Shown here piece by piece: positions 33,603 to 45,381 of a DNA stretch of 64,000 nt. Under the pieces are notes generated by a model. That model saw only the letters and a list, made by a program, of their open reading frames with translations. It searched no databases and had not been told where the DNA came from. How positions within the stretch are numbered: the stretch's first letter is position 1; each line of letters begins with the position of its first letter. Position numbers and translations under genes: made by a program. Source of the stretch: Arthrobotrys musiformis (Eukaryota > Ascomycota > Orbiliomycetes > Orbiliales > Orbiliaceae); contig JAVHJL010000003.1 of NCBI GenBank assembly GCA_036971715.1, positions 2,604,001 through 2,668,000 of the forward strand. The letters run 5' to 3'.

Positions 33603-36600
33603 ATGAGTCGCAGGCTCTCGACACGACATCAAAACAATGTCAAGAAGGCCGCCGTCGCAGAAACTGTCAGCTTAGACGCAGAGGAGAAGTCGGCCCCGTC
33701 AGTAAAGTTCATCGGTGTAAAACAATACTATACAGAAGAACAACGACTTAAATCGTTCGCCTCCCCGCCAGTGCGTAAACGGCAATCTAATGCAAAGAAA
33801 GGATCAAAAGCTTCGAAATGGAACTGGCCGGTTAACCACCCCGCTGCAGAGTTGGTAAGATGCCGTTCTTGGAAACCCGTTCGAGATTACCCACTGACAT
33901 TCGCATTTGGGATGATAGATGGCTCGGGCCGGTTTCTACTTTAAACCAACACAAGGCGAAGAGGATAATGCGGCATGCTTTTTATGCCAGAAAAACATGT
34001 CATTCTGGGAGCCAGAAGATGACCCGGCTGAGCAGCATGGGCGGCATGGGACCACGTGCGGTTGGGCGCTCACAATGTGCCGGGATCTCGTGGTTGAAGG
34101 GGCGATTGTCGCTGAACCCCTCGGGGAGGAAATGTGCCAGGCAAGACGGATGACTTTTGACCAGTGGTGGCCCCACGAGGATAAGAAGGATTGGAATCCA
34201 ACTGTGGACAGGGTATGTAAACACAGAATCCGTTGAACTTGGTTCACAATAATATGCTAACTAGCTGCCCCACCCAAGATTGTGATGGCAGGGTTCATAT
34301 TCCGACCTCGGAGCGAAGGCGATGATACCGTTTTCTGCCCCTATTGCTCGCTATCTATTGATGCATGGGAAAAAGACGATGACCCAAGGTGGGGTACTCT
34401 AGCCTTCTAAATGATACTCAAAGTGCTAATTTTAATAATAGGCAAGCTCACGAGACCCTAGGGTCAGGAAACTGCCTATTCTTGCAACAGACTATGAATG
34501 CTTCAATATCTACTGTGAATGAGAGGGAGAAGGGAAATAACACCCTGGGAATAGCCGATGCTGGAGAAGGAGAAGAAGAGAAACCTGGATCGAAGAGAAG
34601 AGTCTCCCGCGCCCGCAAACCCTCTGCGAACCCACGAAAAAAGACTACACCGAAGAGTAAACTAGGTCAGGATGGTCAGCAGGACTTGGCTGTAGGGAGT
34701 GGAAATGCCGAAGATGGCACAAAAGATTCGAAGAAGCCAGCTCGTGGGAAAAAAAGGGGGAGCGCGGCGATGGAGGAGGGCGGCAAGAAGCTGCTGTTCC
34801 CAGGCAAGGAGGAGGAGGGTGTGATAAAAGCTGTAGGCGCGCAGCAAGCCCCCCCCGAGGGCCACGAAACCCAGAAGCCCCGCCCGACTAAGCGTCGGGT
34901 TACAAGGGCCAGTATGGCGAATCAGCCCCAGGCCTTGAATCTTGTTGTCAGTGCCCCAGACCATCTCGCCTATGGAGATGATGAAAAAGAGCCGCAAAAT
35001 GCGCTAGTTAAACAAAAAACGAAGGAAAAGAAGAAAACCACCCGATCATCAACCGCAGGCGCCAAGACGGCGAAAGCGGCGAAGAAAGTCGCATCGAAGA
35101 CGCCTTCGAATGTTTCTGGGCCAAGCGATGAAGATATTGATAGGGAGCTGGAACGAGAGATTATGGAGGGACTCGGGAGCCCGGACATGATTGACAATAC
35201 CAAGGACGAAGCCGACGCCCCAGCCCCCGAGCCTGAGGACGCCCACGATTCCAACGAATTAACGGCATCTACTGCCCCTCAGCAGCCGGCTAAGAAGGCC
35301 ACTCGTAAAATAACAAAAACAAAGCCAATATCTCGGTGCTCTCCTGGTCCTCCTTCGACTAATGTCCTCGATGACCAAGAAAATACCCAGACAAAACCGC
35401 GGCGCAAGAGGCTAACACGAACTAAGCCTGGCCCCTCGGATTGCACTGACGCCCAGTCCATGGCTGGCGATGCTACAGTTTTAGAGGGCACCGAGGAGAT
35501 TGGTGTTGCCGAACCCTCACCCACCCCCCAGGATGCCTTGGATGAAGGTGCCCTAGCTGACGGGGTTGAGAAGAACATGACGGCCCGGCCCGAATCACCT
35601 GCCCCTGCCTCTGCGCCTACGCCGAGTAAAATTACGCCCCCAAACTCGGAATCGGTGTCCAAATCGATGACTTCAGTAAAAGATGCAAATGAAGATTTAC
35701 CATCGACTGAGGCTGTTGTTGAAACAACCCCCCCTATCAAAGAGTCTAATATAGACACCAATGACCTGAGCTCTCAGAGAACGCCATCCACCCAACTTGT
35801 AGTCACTCGTTCTACATCGATTTCTCCCACCAAAGATAAGGACATGAAACGGAAGTCCGATGTAGTGACGGATGAAGGACGGGATAGGCGAACTAGCAAG
35901 AAGAGAAGGATGGCAAAGGTGGCTAAAGTGGCAAAACCTCGAGTAAGCCCCAAAAAGAAGGAAACAGTTGCGTCTGTGCCCCCTGAAAATTCACAGCTGG
36001 ACCAAAAGGCCGAACCATCTGGGGGGCGATCGATTGTGGCTTCGAAAGACGACGTAGCACGGACCGAAGCACCTATCAACCACGAAGATTCAACTGTAGA
36101 GGAGCAGGAGACGATCCTGGACGGCCTGGGGGATAGCCGCGATACGGGCATAGAAGGAGCAGAATCAGCCATAGTACAAGGATCAACGTCTGAAGATAAT
36201 ACTATCGACGTTATTCTAAATGGTTATACACGACCGCATGGGGCATCCCCTCAAAAGGCAGCTCAAGCAGAGGCTCCACCCGCTTCGAGCGCCGAAAAGC
36301 CCCCATCTTCGCCTGGTACTTCAAGTGATATTGGATCTCAGGATAGCGCCCCCAACACCCAATTTTCGATGCCCGCCTCGCAAATGACTGTGGCGACCAG
36401 CTTCCAGGGGTCCGTCAAGGGTGTAAGCTTCGTGAGGACGACCGGGGAGCCAGCGCTAGTGGAACGGGACGTCTCTCCGATAGATGATGTTCGGGAACAG
36501 TCAATCATGGTATCTCCGAAGCAATCGCGCACACCTCTTTCGGTACTATCAAAACCACACAACGGGGCACTAGCATTGATGACTCCCCGAAACAGAGCGG

Positions 36601-36875
36601 AAGATGTCTCCTTTGCTCCGGTCCAGTCGCAAAAGCCTTGGAAATCAACGGACGTTGAGCTTTACATCGATGGATTGAAAGAAAACCATGAAATGGGGCC
36701 GCAAGCAGAGGGGCTCTCCTCGCCCGAACGGGACATGACTGTTGCAGAATGGGTTATGAACGTTTCCAAACGGGCAGAGAAGCAGCTTGTTCAGAAAGGC
36801 GAGCTCCTCGTCCGATTCTTCGAAGACGAGGCTGAGCGTGCAATTGCGGCTATCGAAGCTATTGAGACGGAGTAG
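33603..36875 (+). CDS. bir1: Bir1/Survivin-type BIR protein (chromosomal passenger complex)
   Basis: Four exons, 33603-33854, 33919-34212, 34279-34388 and 34442-36875, give 1029 residues. BIR domain 1 (about 50-125) has YYTEEQRLKSF, ARAGFYFKPT and the zinc ligands in CFLCQKNMSFWEPEDDP and QHGRHGTTCGWA. BIR domain 2 (about 160-230) has QARRMTFDQWWP, MAGFIFRPRS, CPYCSLSIDAWEKDDDP and AHETLGSGNC. The other 800 residues are disordered, basic/acidic, with many SP/TP sites and KRRV/KKR patches. The last 80 form a conserved helical end (MTVAEWVMNVSKRAEKQL, FFEDEAERAIAAIEAIE). Bir1 brings Aurora kinase to centromeres through phosphorylated histone H3 and works with INCENP/Sli15, also in this window. 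The two-BIR arrangement is typical of fungi. Confidence 0.93.
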
Positions 36876-37317
36876 TTTAGATTTGTATTCCGGTTGGCCC
36901 CCAGTTTTTTATCTTCATCCTACAGTGCGATGCTTTCATAGACCCGTTCGGTTTATAGCGTTCGTTGTTTATCGGTTATTGTTTATTGCGATTCGGCGTC
37001 TGTGGTGTATGTACCTTTGTTAAACAAGCATATTAATACTGGGTTGACGTCACTGGCTCCTTACATCACAAAGTGACGAAAATGGACGAATTTTGCCACG
37101 AAGAAAAGGAAGTAATCGTGCGATACCTCAGACTAACGTAAAATCAAAGTCCGAGCCCCACATGCATATGGATGGAATAAAACGCATATATATGGTGCTG
37201 CATGATAACGAACTACTGAGGAATATAAACCAAACCATCGTCACCCAGCACTTCTTCCAACAATTTATAAATTTTCATCTCGATCCAAAGCCACGAGACG
37301 GTCAAGAGTTTTTCAGC
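36876..37317. promoter_or_regulatory. Spacer / 5' region of bli-3
   Basis: The bli-3 frame stays open upstream of ATG 37318 to about 37093, with an in-frame ATG at 37162. The conserved protein starts after 37318, so this is read as 5' leader. The 36876-37080 part is T-rich terminator-like DNA. Confidence 0.45.
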
Positions 37318-38172
37318 ATGTCACTTATAGGGTCCAGGAGTGGTAAACCAGCCGACCCTTACAAGGAGAAGAACCTCGATACAGAAACATCCGTTGAAGG
37401 AAAAGTGAACGGCCTTATCGAATTTGTAACGAAATGCAAGTTCGGCATGATGACAACGAGGGATTCCGTCAGCGGAATGTTAGTGAGCAGATGTATGGCT
37501 ATAGCTGGTACCGAAAACGGCATCGACCTTATTTTTCACACGAATACAGCAACTGGAAAATCGAATGAGCTGAGCAGCGACCCGCATGTCAATGTTTCAT
37601 TCGTAAAGGATTCCGTGAGCAGGATACCCGCTAGTCACTTTTCTGTCGAGGCGAATGTTGGAATCAGACCTGCAAGCTTGAGCAACTGACATTGGATGCC
37701 AGGATTGGGCCTCGATTAGCGGCACGGCGCAGATTACCCAGAACGCTGAAGAGATTAAAAAGTGAGGGCTTGTTTGGCTTTGAAGCAATTAGGTAGGTAC
37801 TTAAGTAGGTAGTTAATGAAATACTTCTTTACCTAGACATTACACCACCGCGTTGAAGGCTTGGGTCGGAGATTTGGGGGATGGTGTTCACGACGGTTCG
37901 GCCAAAGACCCCGTGAGTACCTACTTAACCTACCTAAGTACTTAAGTACTTACTTGAGTACCTGAATTGACAACATGCAACAGAGATTGGGCGTTATCAA
38001 AATCAGGACGCTCACGGCAACGTACGCCATTGCCCATGCGGCTAGCATTACCCGCACCCTTGAGATTGCGAAGGGTGCGGTTACTGGGAAGGCCGCAAGC
38101 GTCAATACGCTCCGTGAGATCAGCCTGAAAGATGTTGAACTGTGGAGGAGGAGCAAAGAGCTTGTCACATAG
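37318..38172 (+). CDS. bli-3: Bli-3-like FMN-binding split-barrel protein (PNPOx family, general stress protein 26 type)
   Basis: Four exons, 37318-37614, 37703-37761, 37837-37912 and 37984-38172, give 206 residues. The protein has the PNP-oxidase-like split barrel of Neurospora Bli-3: KCKFGMMTTRDSVSGMLVSR, DLIFHTNTATGKSNELSSDP, HVNVSFVKDSDWASISGTAQ, then ALKAWVGDLGDGVHDGSAKD and PRLGVIKIRTLTATYAIA. These blocks are joined only after removing three introns, and each join keeps frame. Bli-3 was found as a blue-light-induced Neurospora transcript; the family binds flavin, but its substrate is unknown. Introns 2 and 3 each contain the GTACCT/AAGTA repeat. An in-frame extension of 52 residues (ATG 37162) is possible but unconserved. 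Confidence 0.85.
37788..37966. repeat. GTACCT/AAGTA repeats inside bli-3 introns
   Basis: Blocks at 37788-37816 (intron 2) and 37916-37966 (intron 3) contain TAGGTAGGTACTTAAGTAGG and CTACCTAAGTACTTAAGTAC words. They flank the short exon 37837-37912 and could pair with each other because they are near-palindromic. Confidence 0.7.
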
Positions 38173-38998
38173 ATTTCAAGGCCATGGCTATGGCTGTGGT
38201 CGGGGATACCCCACACTGCCAAGTCTCCGGCCAGGCTTGTGCGACTGAACTGTGACGTTGGTGGATGTTGCTTTTTGTATCGCTTAAGGCTTAGCTTGGA
38301 AGGCGGTACGATAACGAAAACCTTGAGATTGTGAATCGAATGTGGGTCTCTGCACTGCACTGCACTGCACTGCACCGCACTGGAAATGCAAATGGAGATG
38401 ATGCCAGATCGCATATTTCCACACTGTGTCCGGCGGTCCGTGATGGTGTACATACAATGTAATATCATGAGGATTGCAATTGCAATTAATTGGCATGTGG
38501 TGTTGGGCGTGTGTGGAGGGGTCGTGCTCCCTAACAAGTCACAGGTCACAACAATAACTATACGTACGGACCGACTAAAATGAAAATAAAAAATAAAATA
38601 TAGAAAAAAAAGAAAAAAGAAAGGGAAATGGAGAGGAATTTGTTCGAGACTTCCGATTTGGGTATTACGCAGTTTCCCGGTTTCCCCTAGTCGAGTCACT
38701 TGGATTTCGAATGATGTTATGTCAGAGGTACCAGCATATCTGTTGTTTTCCACACCCCCCAAAATTTAAAAAATACCATCGTATCCCACCAAAAAAAAAC
38801 CTCCCCGTAACTTCGTCTATTTGCTCGACACAACTTCAAATCCAACTTCACTCCGACTATCACCTCGTCTTGCATTGTATCAAACAGCTTCGTTAAGTTC
38901 CATATCGTATCGTCGATAACAGCCTCACGGAATACCAACCTATAAATCCTCCGTCCTCTACCAGTGTCGAACAAAGCACCACTTGAACTATTGCCGCC
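38173..38998. other. Intergenic spacer with TGCAC pentanucleotide tandem
   Basis: This region lies between bli-3 and the reticulon gene. It contains five head-to-tail TGCAC units at 38351-38375 and A-rich words at 38580-38625. No coding frame is supported. Confidence 0.55.
38351..38375. repeat. (TGCAC)5 tandem repeat
   Basis: Five perfect TGCAC copies in a row, followed by one CGCAC variant. The unit contains TGCA and forms short alternating inverted words. Confidence 0.85.
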
Positions 38999-40213
38999 AT
39001 GTCTGACGAATCTGTCAACCCTTATCCAACAGTGGAATCCATCACCGCTGACGTCAGCTCCAGTAAGGTATGAAGTATTTGGACACAGATCCACCCTGGC
39101 CCTCTGCTGCTCTTATCGTATCGATTTGTTTGTTTCCGTAGACACGGGCTGACATCTTCCTGGTCTCCTCTCAAGTACAATCTCATTAGACTCGAGCTCC
39201 TGAAGAAAATACCGATCATAAAACCTCCGCCCAAGCTATAGCTTCCATCCTCGGTACTGACAAGTCGATTCGCTCCACAGGCCAGCCGAACGAGACAAAC
39301 CCGTTCGTTGCACCTAAGGATTCTGCCCCTACGGATCCCACAGTCACACATTTCCATAGCTTTTTCTACGACACTTTTACTGTACGTTCGGCTTGATTTC
39401 CTGGCCGAGATAGAGTACTGATGGGAGGTCCTTTCTAGTGGAAATATCCTCGAACCACTGGGTTGCTTTTCGCATCATCCCTTGCATTCTTCTTACTCGG
39501 GCACTATGTGAATATCCTCCGATATACGTTCAAGGCTGCATATATCACCTTTGCTGGTATGTTTTCGAGGGGTGTTTTTTTTTTTTTTTTTTTTTTTTTG
39601 ATTCGGCATAGTTGTTTACTCATGTCCGCCTATAGCTACGGCCGCGATCGAGTATCTTGGAAGGCCGACAACAGGAACCGGTTTCATGACCCAAGTTCGG
39701 CCGGCAAAATACTACACAATCCCCCGTGAGAATCTCGAAATGGTTTTCGCAGAGATCCACGAGTTCTTGAACTTCATTGTCTTGGAATTCCAAAGGGTTG
39801 TCTATGTCGAGAACATGACTGTCACCATTGCGTCGTTTGTTTTTTCGTTGATCGGTTACTTCTTGGTTAAGTTTATGCCAATCTGGAGCCTCTTAATCTT
39901 TGGTATGTCTCAAGGTTTTCTTCCCTACTGAATGGCGCAAGTGGTGTATTAATTAGGGTTTCTAGCCGACGTTCTGCTGTTCACTGTTCCTCTGTTGTAT
40001 CTCCAGAACCAAGAGCTTATCGACAGCCACATCCGACAGGCGTCCGCTGCTGCCAACGATCAGCTTCAAAGCGCCCGTGGATTGGCTGAGAAGCATACCG
40101 CTGATTATTCTGCCAAGGCGAAGGCATATGCCAACGACATCACCGGGAAGCTCGTCAGCGTTTATCAAGACCGTCAAAAGATCACTAAGAGCGATACAAC
40201 AAAAACTGAATAG
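38999..40213 (+). CDS. rtn1: Reticulon-like ER membrane-shaping protein (Rtn1)
   Basis: Five exons, 38999-39067, 39190-39381, 39439-39556, 39636-39902 and 39957-40213, give 300 residues. The reticulon homology domain begins with WKYPRTTGLLFASSLAFFLL and NILRYTFKAAYITFA. It continues through RPAKYYTIPRENLEM and a second hydrophobic hairpin (TIASFVFSLIGYFLVKFMPI, WSLLIFGFLADVLLFTVPLL). It ends in a helical tail with KHTADYSAKAKAYAND. The two long hairpins curve the membrane of tubular ER. The N-terminal 80 residues are Ser/Thr-rich and disordered, as usual. Intron 3 (39557-39635) contains a run of 25 T. The first intron, at 122 nt, is long for this window. Confidence 0.9.
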
Positions 40214-40864
40214 GAACGAGGCTAGTTTTGGATCACGATGGGGTTCATAATTGGCCTACATAGTTCAGGGTGTCGGTTGTCCTTCTCGGCATCCACCGCT
40301 TGATTGCTCGACATGGGTTATTTAGGATAATTGCAGATGCTCTCGCATCCGAACTTGGTTCTACACATAGCAATGGCTTCCGTTCTTGAAAAATTCATTA
40401 TTCTCTCTTAGTGGTTGCATCTCCCTCGATACAGTTATTTATAGTTATTGTCCATGGTGTGTTTTCGTGAATCGAATGGAATTCGCCGCATTTCCTCTTG
40501 TTTTATTCTTGCATAGAATCAGATATCTATTCAAACATAAAGATTATATGCTGTTGTGCTTCGGTGAAGATATGAACCCAAATAGAGGGCCCAAACAATA
40601 TTAAGACAATCCCCTCTATAGATATATGCGCATATGCGGATGGGGATGTATGATACTTCCACGCTTCAGTTACAGAATGGGATGTTGTGTTGCGGCGGCC
40701 CCCGTCTTGGGATTCATCTAAGCGTCAGCCACAATCGGCAGTCAAAGTAAGTAAGTACCTATTACTGACTTAAGTGCTGTACTCCGGTTCTTTGTCAGTG
40801 GGACATCTCCTTGCCTTAATCGCGAAAACTCCAAGGCACGCGACTGGTCCTAGAAAAGCTCGGG
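40214..40864. other. Intergenic spacer / reticulon 3' UTR
   Basis: Probable 3' UTR of the reticulon gene and promoter of med31. A small cluster of AAGTA words lies near 40746-40775. A frame at 40386-40604 has no support. Confidence 0.5.
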
Positions 40865-41363
40865 ATGGCTACCACAACGACCCCGGATGATAAGACCCGG
40901 TTTGAGATCGAACTTGAAGTAGGTTTTAAGCACCCCCCTCTACTCAAGCTTTGGCGTTCCTCGTATGCAGACTGTCTGATCACTAAACCGTATTCGAATT
41001 CTCGCGACACAGTTCGTCCAATGTCTCGCAAACCCGTTCTATTTGAACTATCTTGCACAAGGCAAGTATCTCCAAGATGAGGCGTTTCTACAGTATCTAG
41101 AGTACCTAGATTATTGGAGACAGCCGGAATATGTCAAGTTTCTAAGGTGAGTGACATTTTCCGATCTACTGTTCCGCTGGTTGGCTGCCTTTTTCTTCTT
41201 CCTTACATACTGAACTGAACCTATTAGCTACCCTTCCTTTACGTTGAACGCGCTGGACCTCCTTCGCCAGCCGAAGTTTAGACAGGACATCATGGTGGCG
41301 GATACTGCAAATAGAATCATGGACGATATGTTGGTATCAATACAGTCCCAAAAAGAGGTGTGA
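40865..41363 (+). CDS. med31: Mediator subunit Med31 (Soh1)
   Basis: Three exons, 40865-40918, 41013-41146 and 41228-41363, give 107 residues. After removing the introns the whole conserved Soh1 core appears: RFEIELEFVQCLANPFYLNY, LAQGKYLQDEAFLQYLEYLD, YWRQPEYVKFLSYPSFTLNA, and LDLLRQPKFRQDIM. Med31 sits in the middle module of Mediator and helps contact RNA polymerase II. Intron 1 skips a closer CAG (40970) to use CACAG at 41012, which alone keeps the core frame. The gene converges on rpn6, with about 175 bp between stops. Confidence 0.95.
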
Positions 41364-41538
41364 CTAGAATAGCTCGCCGGAGGGTCAAAGGAGCTAGCTT
41401 AAGCTTCCAGGCTGGTGTTTTACGTTTGAGAGATATTGCTTATACGCAGGGGCTGGGAAGGATTTCTGATCCTATTGTACTATTATATTCTGGTCTCGCT
41501 GTCGCTATAAATTTAAATACTAGATAGCTACTGAGGGA

Positions 41539-42941
41539 TCAATCCAACTGGGAAGCTTGGTTCGTATACAGCACATCAACAACAGTGCTTAGCTTCTTGA
41601 TTGTCTCAATAGCGGCCTCAAAACCTTTATCCTTCTGTGTCTCCTCGTATATAATGAGACACTGGCTACCGCGGTCGATAACACCGTTGATAACCTTGTC
41701 TAGTATCATTTGCGATAGCTTATCTTCAACCTTGGCAGGACTCATGTCACCAACCAGCTTGGCAATATGAGCTATCTCAACTCTTGAGAACGGCTCGATA
41801 ACTCGGCACAAGTTCTGCTCGAGCAACGTGTTGTAGAGGGCCTGGAGATGCGATTTGATAAAGCTATCAGCGATAAGCTGATCCTTAAACTCCATCAATG
41901 ATTGCTGGAATTCAGCAAGTGATCGGTTCGAGTGGGCCTTCGCAACAGCCTTCATGGCATCCACATCTTTTCCTGCGTAGCGTTGGGCGACTTTCCCTGT
42001 GATGATGGAATGGACGTCGTCTGCCAGGTTGAGCATGATCTTGCAGAGCAACATGTACTTTAATGCTGCTACCGCCTTATCCGTATCGTCCTGTGATGCG
42101 TACCCTTCAAGAGCTTCGATGAAATACGAAAACGCCGTCTTGAAGTCTTTCTCTTCCGAATGCAGAATACCAGATTGCATATCCAGGTTTGCCTGCATTA
42201 ACGGAGGGCAATATACGGAGTTCGCTGATGTCCTGGCTGAAGTTAGGGATGCTCTAGCCTTTGGGATGTTTCGGAGGGCATGGTAGACGCGAGATTCGAG
42301 CAGTTGGACTTCCACTAGAACCATCTTATCATCCAACCTCTTTAGCTCCTTGAGGAGCGAGTTGATGAGGGTAAGGGCTTCATGGTATGATTGCTTCTGA
42401 AGGTAGAGGGCAACAAGTCGGGTTTCAAGGTTTTGTCGGAGGAAGGACCGGCGTTCGGAAATAGCCCATTGGACACATGACTTTGTGACACTAATCTGAA
42501 GGTCAACGGTATCTGGGATGGTGGTGAAGAGATCGACGAGCTGACGGACTGTACACGCGAGCCTATGTCAGTGATAGAGGCCTTGGGCTGGGCTGGTAGC
42601 TCTTTGCAGTTGGTTCGTACCAATCTTCGCGGTCTTTGCCTTTGCGAAGGATGTCATCACAGATCGACTCGTGGTGATTAGTTCGGCGAGTTCTTGTGTC
42701 TGTCTATTGATACAATCGAGCTGTGGTTAGAACTCTACTGAAGCTACGTCATTTGGATGGCGGTCGAAGGTTACCTTCTATCCCGATAGATACCACCAAG
42801 GTCCATCAAAGCAAGCTCATATTCCTTCAACGCAGCTTCATTCATCCCCGGGTTCTCCGATAGTATCTGTTTGTACAAGGCCACCGCCTTTTCGGGATCC
42901 GTTTTGGAGACATTCTTAGCTTCTTCGTAACGCGATGACAT
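41539..42941 (-). CDS. rpn6: 26S proteasome lid subunit Rpn6 (PSMD11)
   Basis: Exons 42941-42775, 42703-42621 and 42548-41539 give 419 residues, close to human PSMD11 (422). Conserved blocks are MSSRYEEAKNVSKTDPEKAV, RQTQELAELITTSRSVMTSF followed by AKAKTAKIVRQLVDLF, CVQWAISERRSFLRQNLETR, and the C-terminal PCI domain with PFSRVEIAHIAKLVGDMSPA, KVEDKLSQMILDKVINGVID and RGSQCLIIYEE. Rpn6 clamps the lid to the core particle through its solenoid of helical repeats. The first intron must end at 42704 (TAG), not at the nearer CAG, to join YRDRRQTQELAELI. No proteasome promoter element was recognised upstream. Confidence 0.95.
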
Positions 42942-43532
42942 GGTGATTATGTGTATGGAGGGTATGCGATTCTTGGATCGGGGTAACTAAGGAATCACGG
43001 GTCGTGGGGACGTGTTCACGTCGCGAGCGTGGGGTGTTCTCGAATATAGCGGGGAGGCTAAGATGTGTGGGATAGGATGGTTAGTATCGAGAACATGTGG
43101 TGACGCCTGCTGGGTCGGAGGGGTATATGGAGATGGAGAGTTGGTTGATGCGGGTCAAGTGACGGGGCCGTTGTGTGCAGAGGTGAGTGGGTGAGCAAGT
43201 GCTGAGCTCAGGCGGGCTTAAGTAACCGACTCTGAAGCTTGCAACACGCAATCCTTCATCCCATCCCAACAGCACTAACATGGACCGCCCGGCAATTTAA
43301 CGTCACTTTACGAGTAAATATATATGTATAAGAGGTACAATAGGTACTGCGTATACTTGGTATATACAATATCGGGTATGTATGCATGTGTGTGTGTATG
43401 TACTAGCTAGCCTTGCAATAGGATATATATAGATAGGTGAGTAGGTATGTGGCTATAAAAGATGCATGAAATACATTCGACATCAACGACTAAAAACGCC
43501 ATAGGAAAGAGTCCAAAACCTGCACCTGTCCT
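42942..43532. other. Intergenic spacer upstream of rpn6
   Basis: The half near rpn6 is G-rich on the plus strand (43000-43200). The other half is AT-rich with TATATA words (43316-43440) and forms the 3' flank of the SDR gene. No gene is supported. Confidence 0.5.
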
Positions 43533-44815
43533 TTAATTTTTGCCATTTAATTTGTCAGTGGCATTTCTGCCACGGAAGCTCTTCATTGCATCATCGCATC
43601 CACTGATCCACCTTAGGAATTTTTGAATGCTGACGGGGAGAGCGTGCATCACTACAATCCACTTGGAGTATAGAGGGAGGTCCAAGTTCCCCCCAGCGCC
43701 AGAATCAATCGCAGACATGATTTCCTTCGCGACATCAACCGGCTCTAGGACGGGGGCGAAAAAGGTGGACGGAGTGTCAACGCCATCGAACAACGGCGTA
43801 GATATTTGTCCAGGACAGACAAGCAAGGTCTTGATGTTTTCGTATTGTGCTACCTCTGCGGTGAGAGACTCGTGAAGTAGCCTCACAGCTGCTTTTGAAG
43901 CCGCATAATCGCCTATAAGTCTCGGGATTAGCCTCGCCTAAGTTGAGATTTTGGGGGTGTTCACACATACTGCATCGTTTGGGGCCGATGTGCGATAAAA
44001 CGCTCGAGATTGTGACGACGGTACCCCGTTTGGCCTCGATCATCCCAGGTAGAAATTCTTTGATGGTCCAGAAATTAGAAAGGACATTGCTGCTAAATGT
44101 ACTGTGGGGGTGTCAGTTATTGGTCTGGTAGCATGTATATGGGTCTTTGGATCTTTAAATATAAACCCAGTTTTATCCAAGTTGACCTACCTCTGAATTT
44201 CGTTTTCGGACAAATCTAGGATGGTTTTCCCGTGGACTACTGCCGCATTATTTACTAGTACACTTGGTGGACCCAACTGGCAAGCCGATATATTGTTAAA
44301 CCAATGCTATGAATTTCGGGGTTGACGGGTGGAATGCATACATCTTCTATGATTTGTTTGGAGACGGCCTGAACCTCTTGATAATTGCCAACATCGCATT
44401 TGTAGAATTCAACATTTCGAACTTCAACTTCAGGTTCGTTAACGTCGAGGATAGCCACGGACATGCCCCTCATGCCATAAACCTGAGCTAACAGAAGACC
44501 CAATCCGCTAGACCCTCCAGTGATAACAAGAACCTCCTCGCTTTTATCAAACTCTCTATTTTTCCCATATGCCAGCCTGTGGTTAAGGGACTGTAGAAGC
44601 CATGTCACGGTAACAATGGCTGCATAGAGCATCGAGCCCCACATTGGTGGGTGGTGCCATTGGAAAGTTAAGGTGCGTAGGGAGAGTGGCAGCATCCAGG
44701 CGCCAAGCGGGTGGAGGAATGTAATACTGGCGACTTGCACCAGCAGGTCGATGTTGAGGAGAGAAAGGAGTGGCCTGTCGGTTCGAAAACCGGAAGGTGT
44801 CGGCGGGGCCTCCAT
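43533..44815 (-). CDS. Membrane-anchored short-chain dehydrogenase/reductase (retinal/steroid SDR type)
   Basis: Four exons, 44815-44342, 44276-44191, 44101-43971 and 43912-43533, give 356 residues. The N-terminal 90 residues carry two hydrophobic segments (IDLLVQVASITFLHPLGAWM and SMLYAAIVTVTWLLQSL), suggesting an ER or lipid-droplet anchor. The Rossmann motif TGGSSGLG is at 99-106, NNAA follows exon 1, the catalytic serine lies in ISSVLSHIG, and the active-site pair is Tyr233/Lys237 in YAASK. CPGQISTPLF follows as in classical SDRs. This layout matches the SDR16C-like group (RDH10, 17-beta-HSD11), which use NAD(P)(H) on retinoids, sterols or long-chain alcohols. The true substrate is unknown. 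All exon joins keep frame and restore the catalytic motifs. Confidence 0.85.
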
Positions 44816-45381
44816 TTTTGTATAGAATTGATCTGAATTTATGATCGCGGACGTGATCGCAGTTTTCCTTGGTGTCGTAAGGAGGTGCACAGTGGCCACC
44901 ACCTAAGTATTTATAGTTCGGTCGTCTTGATAGTGGGCAGCGACTTTGCGCCTGGACGTGGTTCGCAATTGGGTCGCTTGTGCTTATCAATATCTTGGTG
45001 TTCAGGACTTGATAGTTTCATCTCTGAGGCATGGGGGCCTCGATATTTAACAATTGGGGTTTCATGTACCAGACCTGGCGACTCTGGCCTTAAAAAAATA
45101 CCGGTAACTTTCCCTTCCGTGCGGGCCCACAGATATAATATTCTAGACTACCAGAAGACAGATTCTTCAGTAAATACAAGCTAAGGTGGCCGCACAATTA
45201 GGCCCGCCGAATACATGACACCAGAACAACGCCTGTGGAGAGCCCAAACAAGAAACTAGACGCAGACGGTGCCGAACTCCTGAACAAAGCCAAACCAAAT
45301 ACCACACGAACTCCAAAATGCATATAAATACGAAGTAATTACAACACTGACAATTTTAAGAAAAACATAGGAGCCCCGGGG
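44816..45381. other. Intergenic spacer between SDR and nuclease genes
   Basis: Promoter region of the SDR gene and 3' flank of the nuclease gene. No conserved element or frame was recognised. Confidence 0.5.

Noticed and set aside
40386..40604. 72-residue frame downstream of the reticulon gene
   Set aside because: It lies in the probable 3' UTR, is rich in aromatic and Cys residues as in random AT-rich DNA, and has no family match that I recognise.
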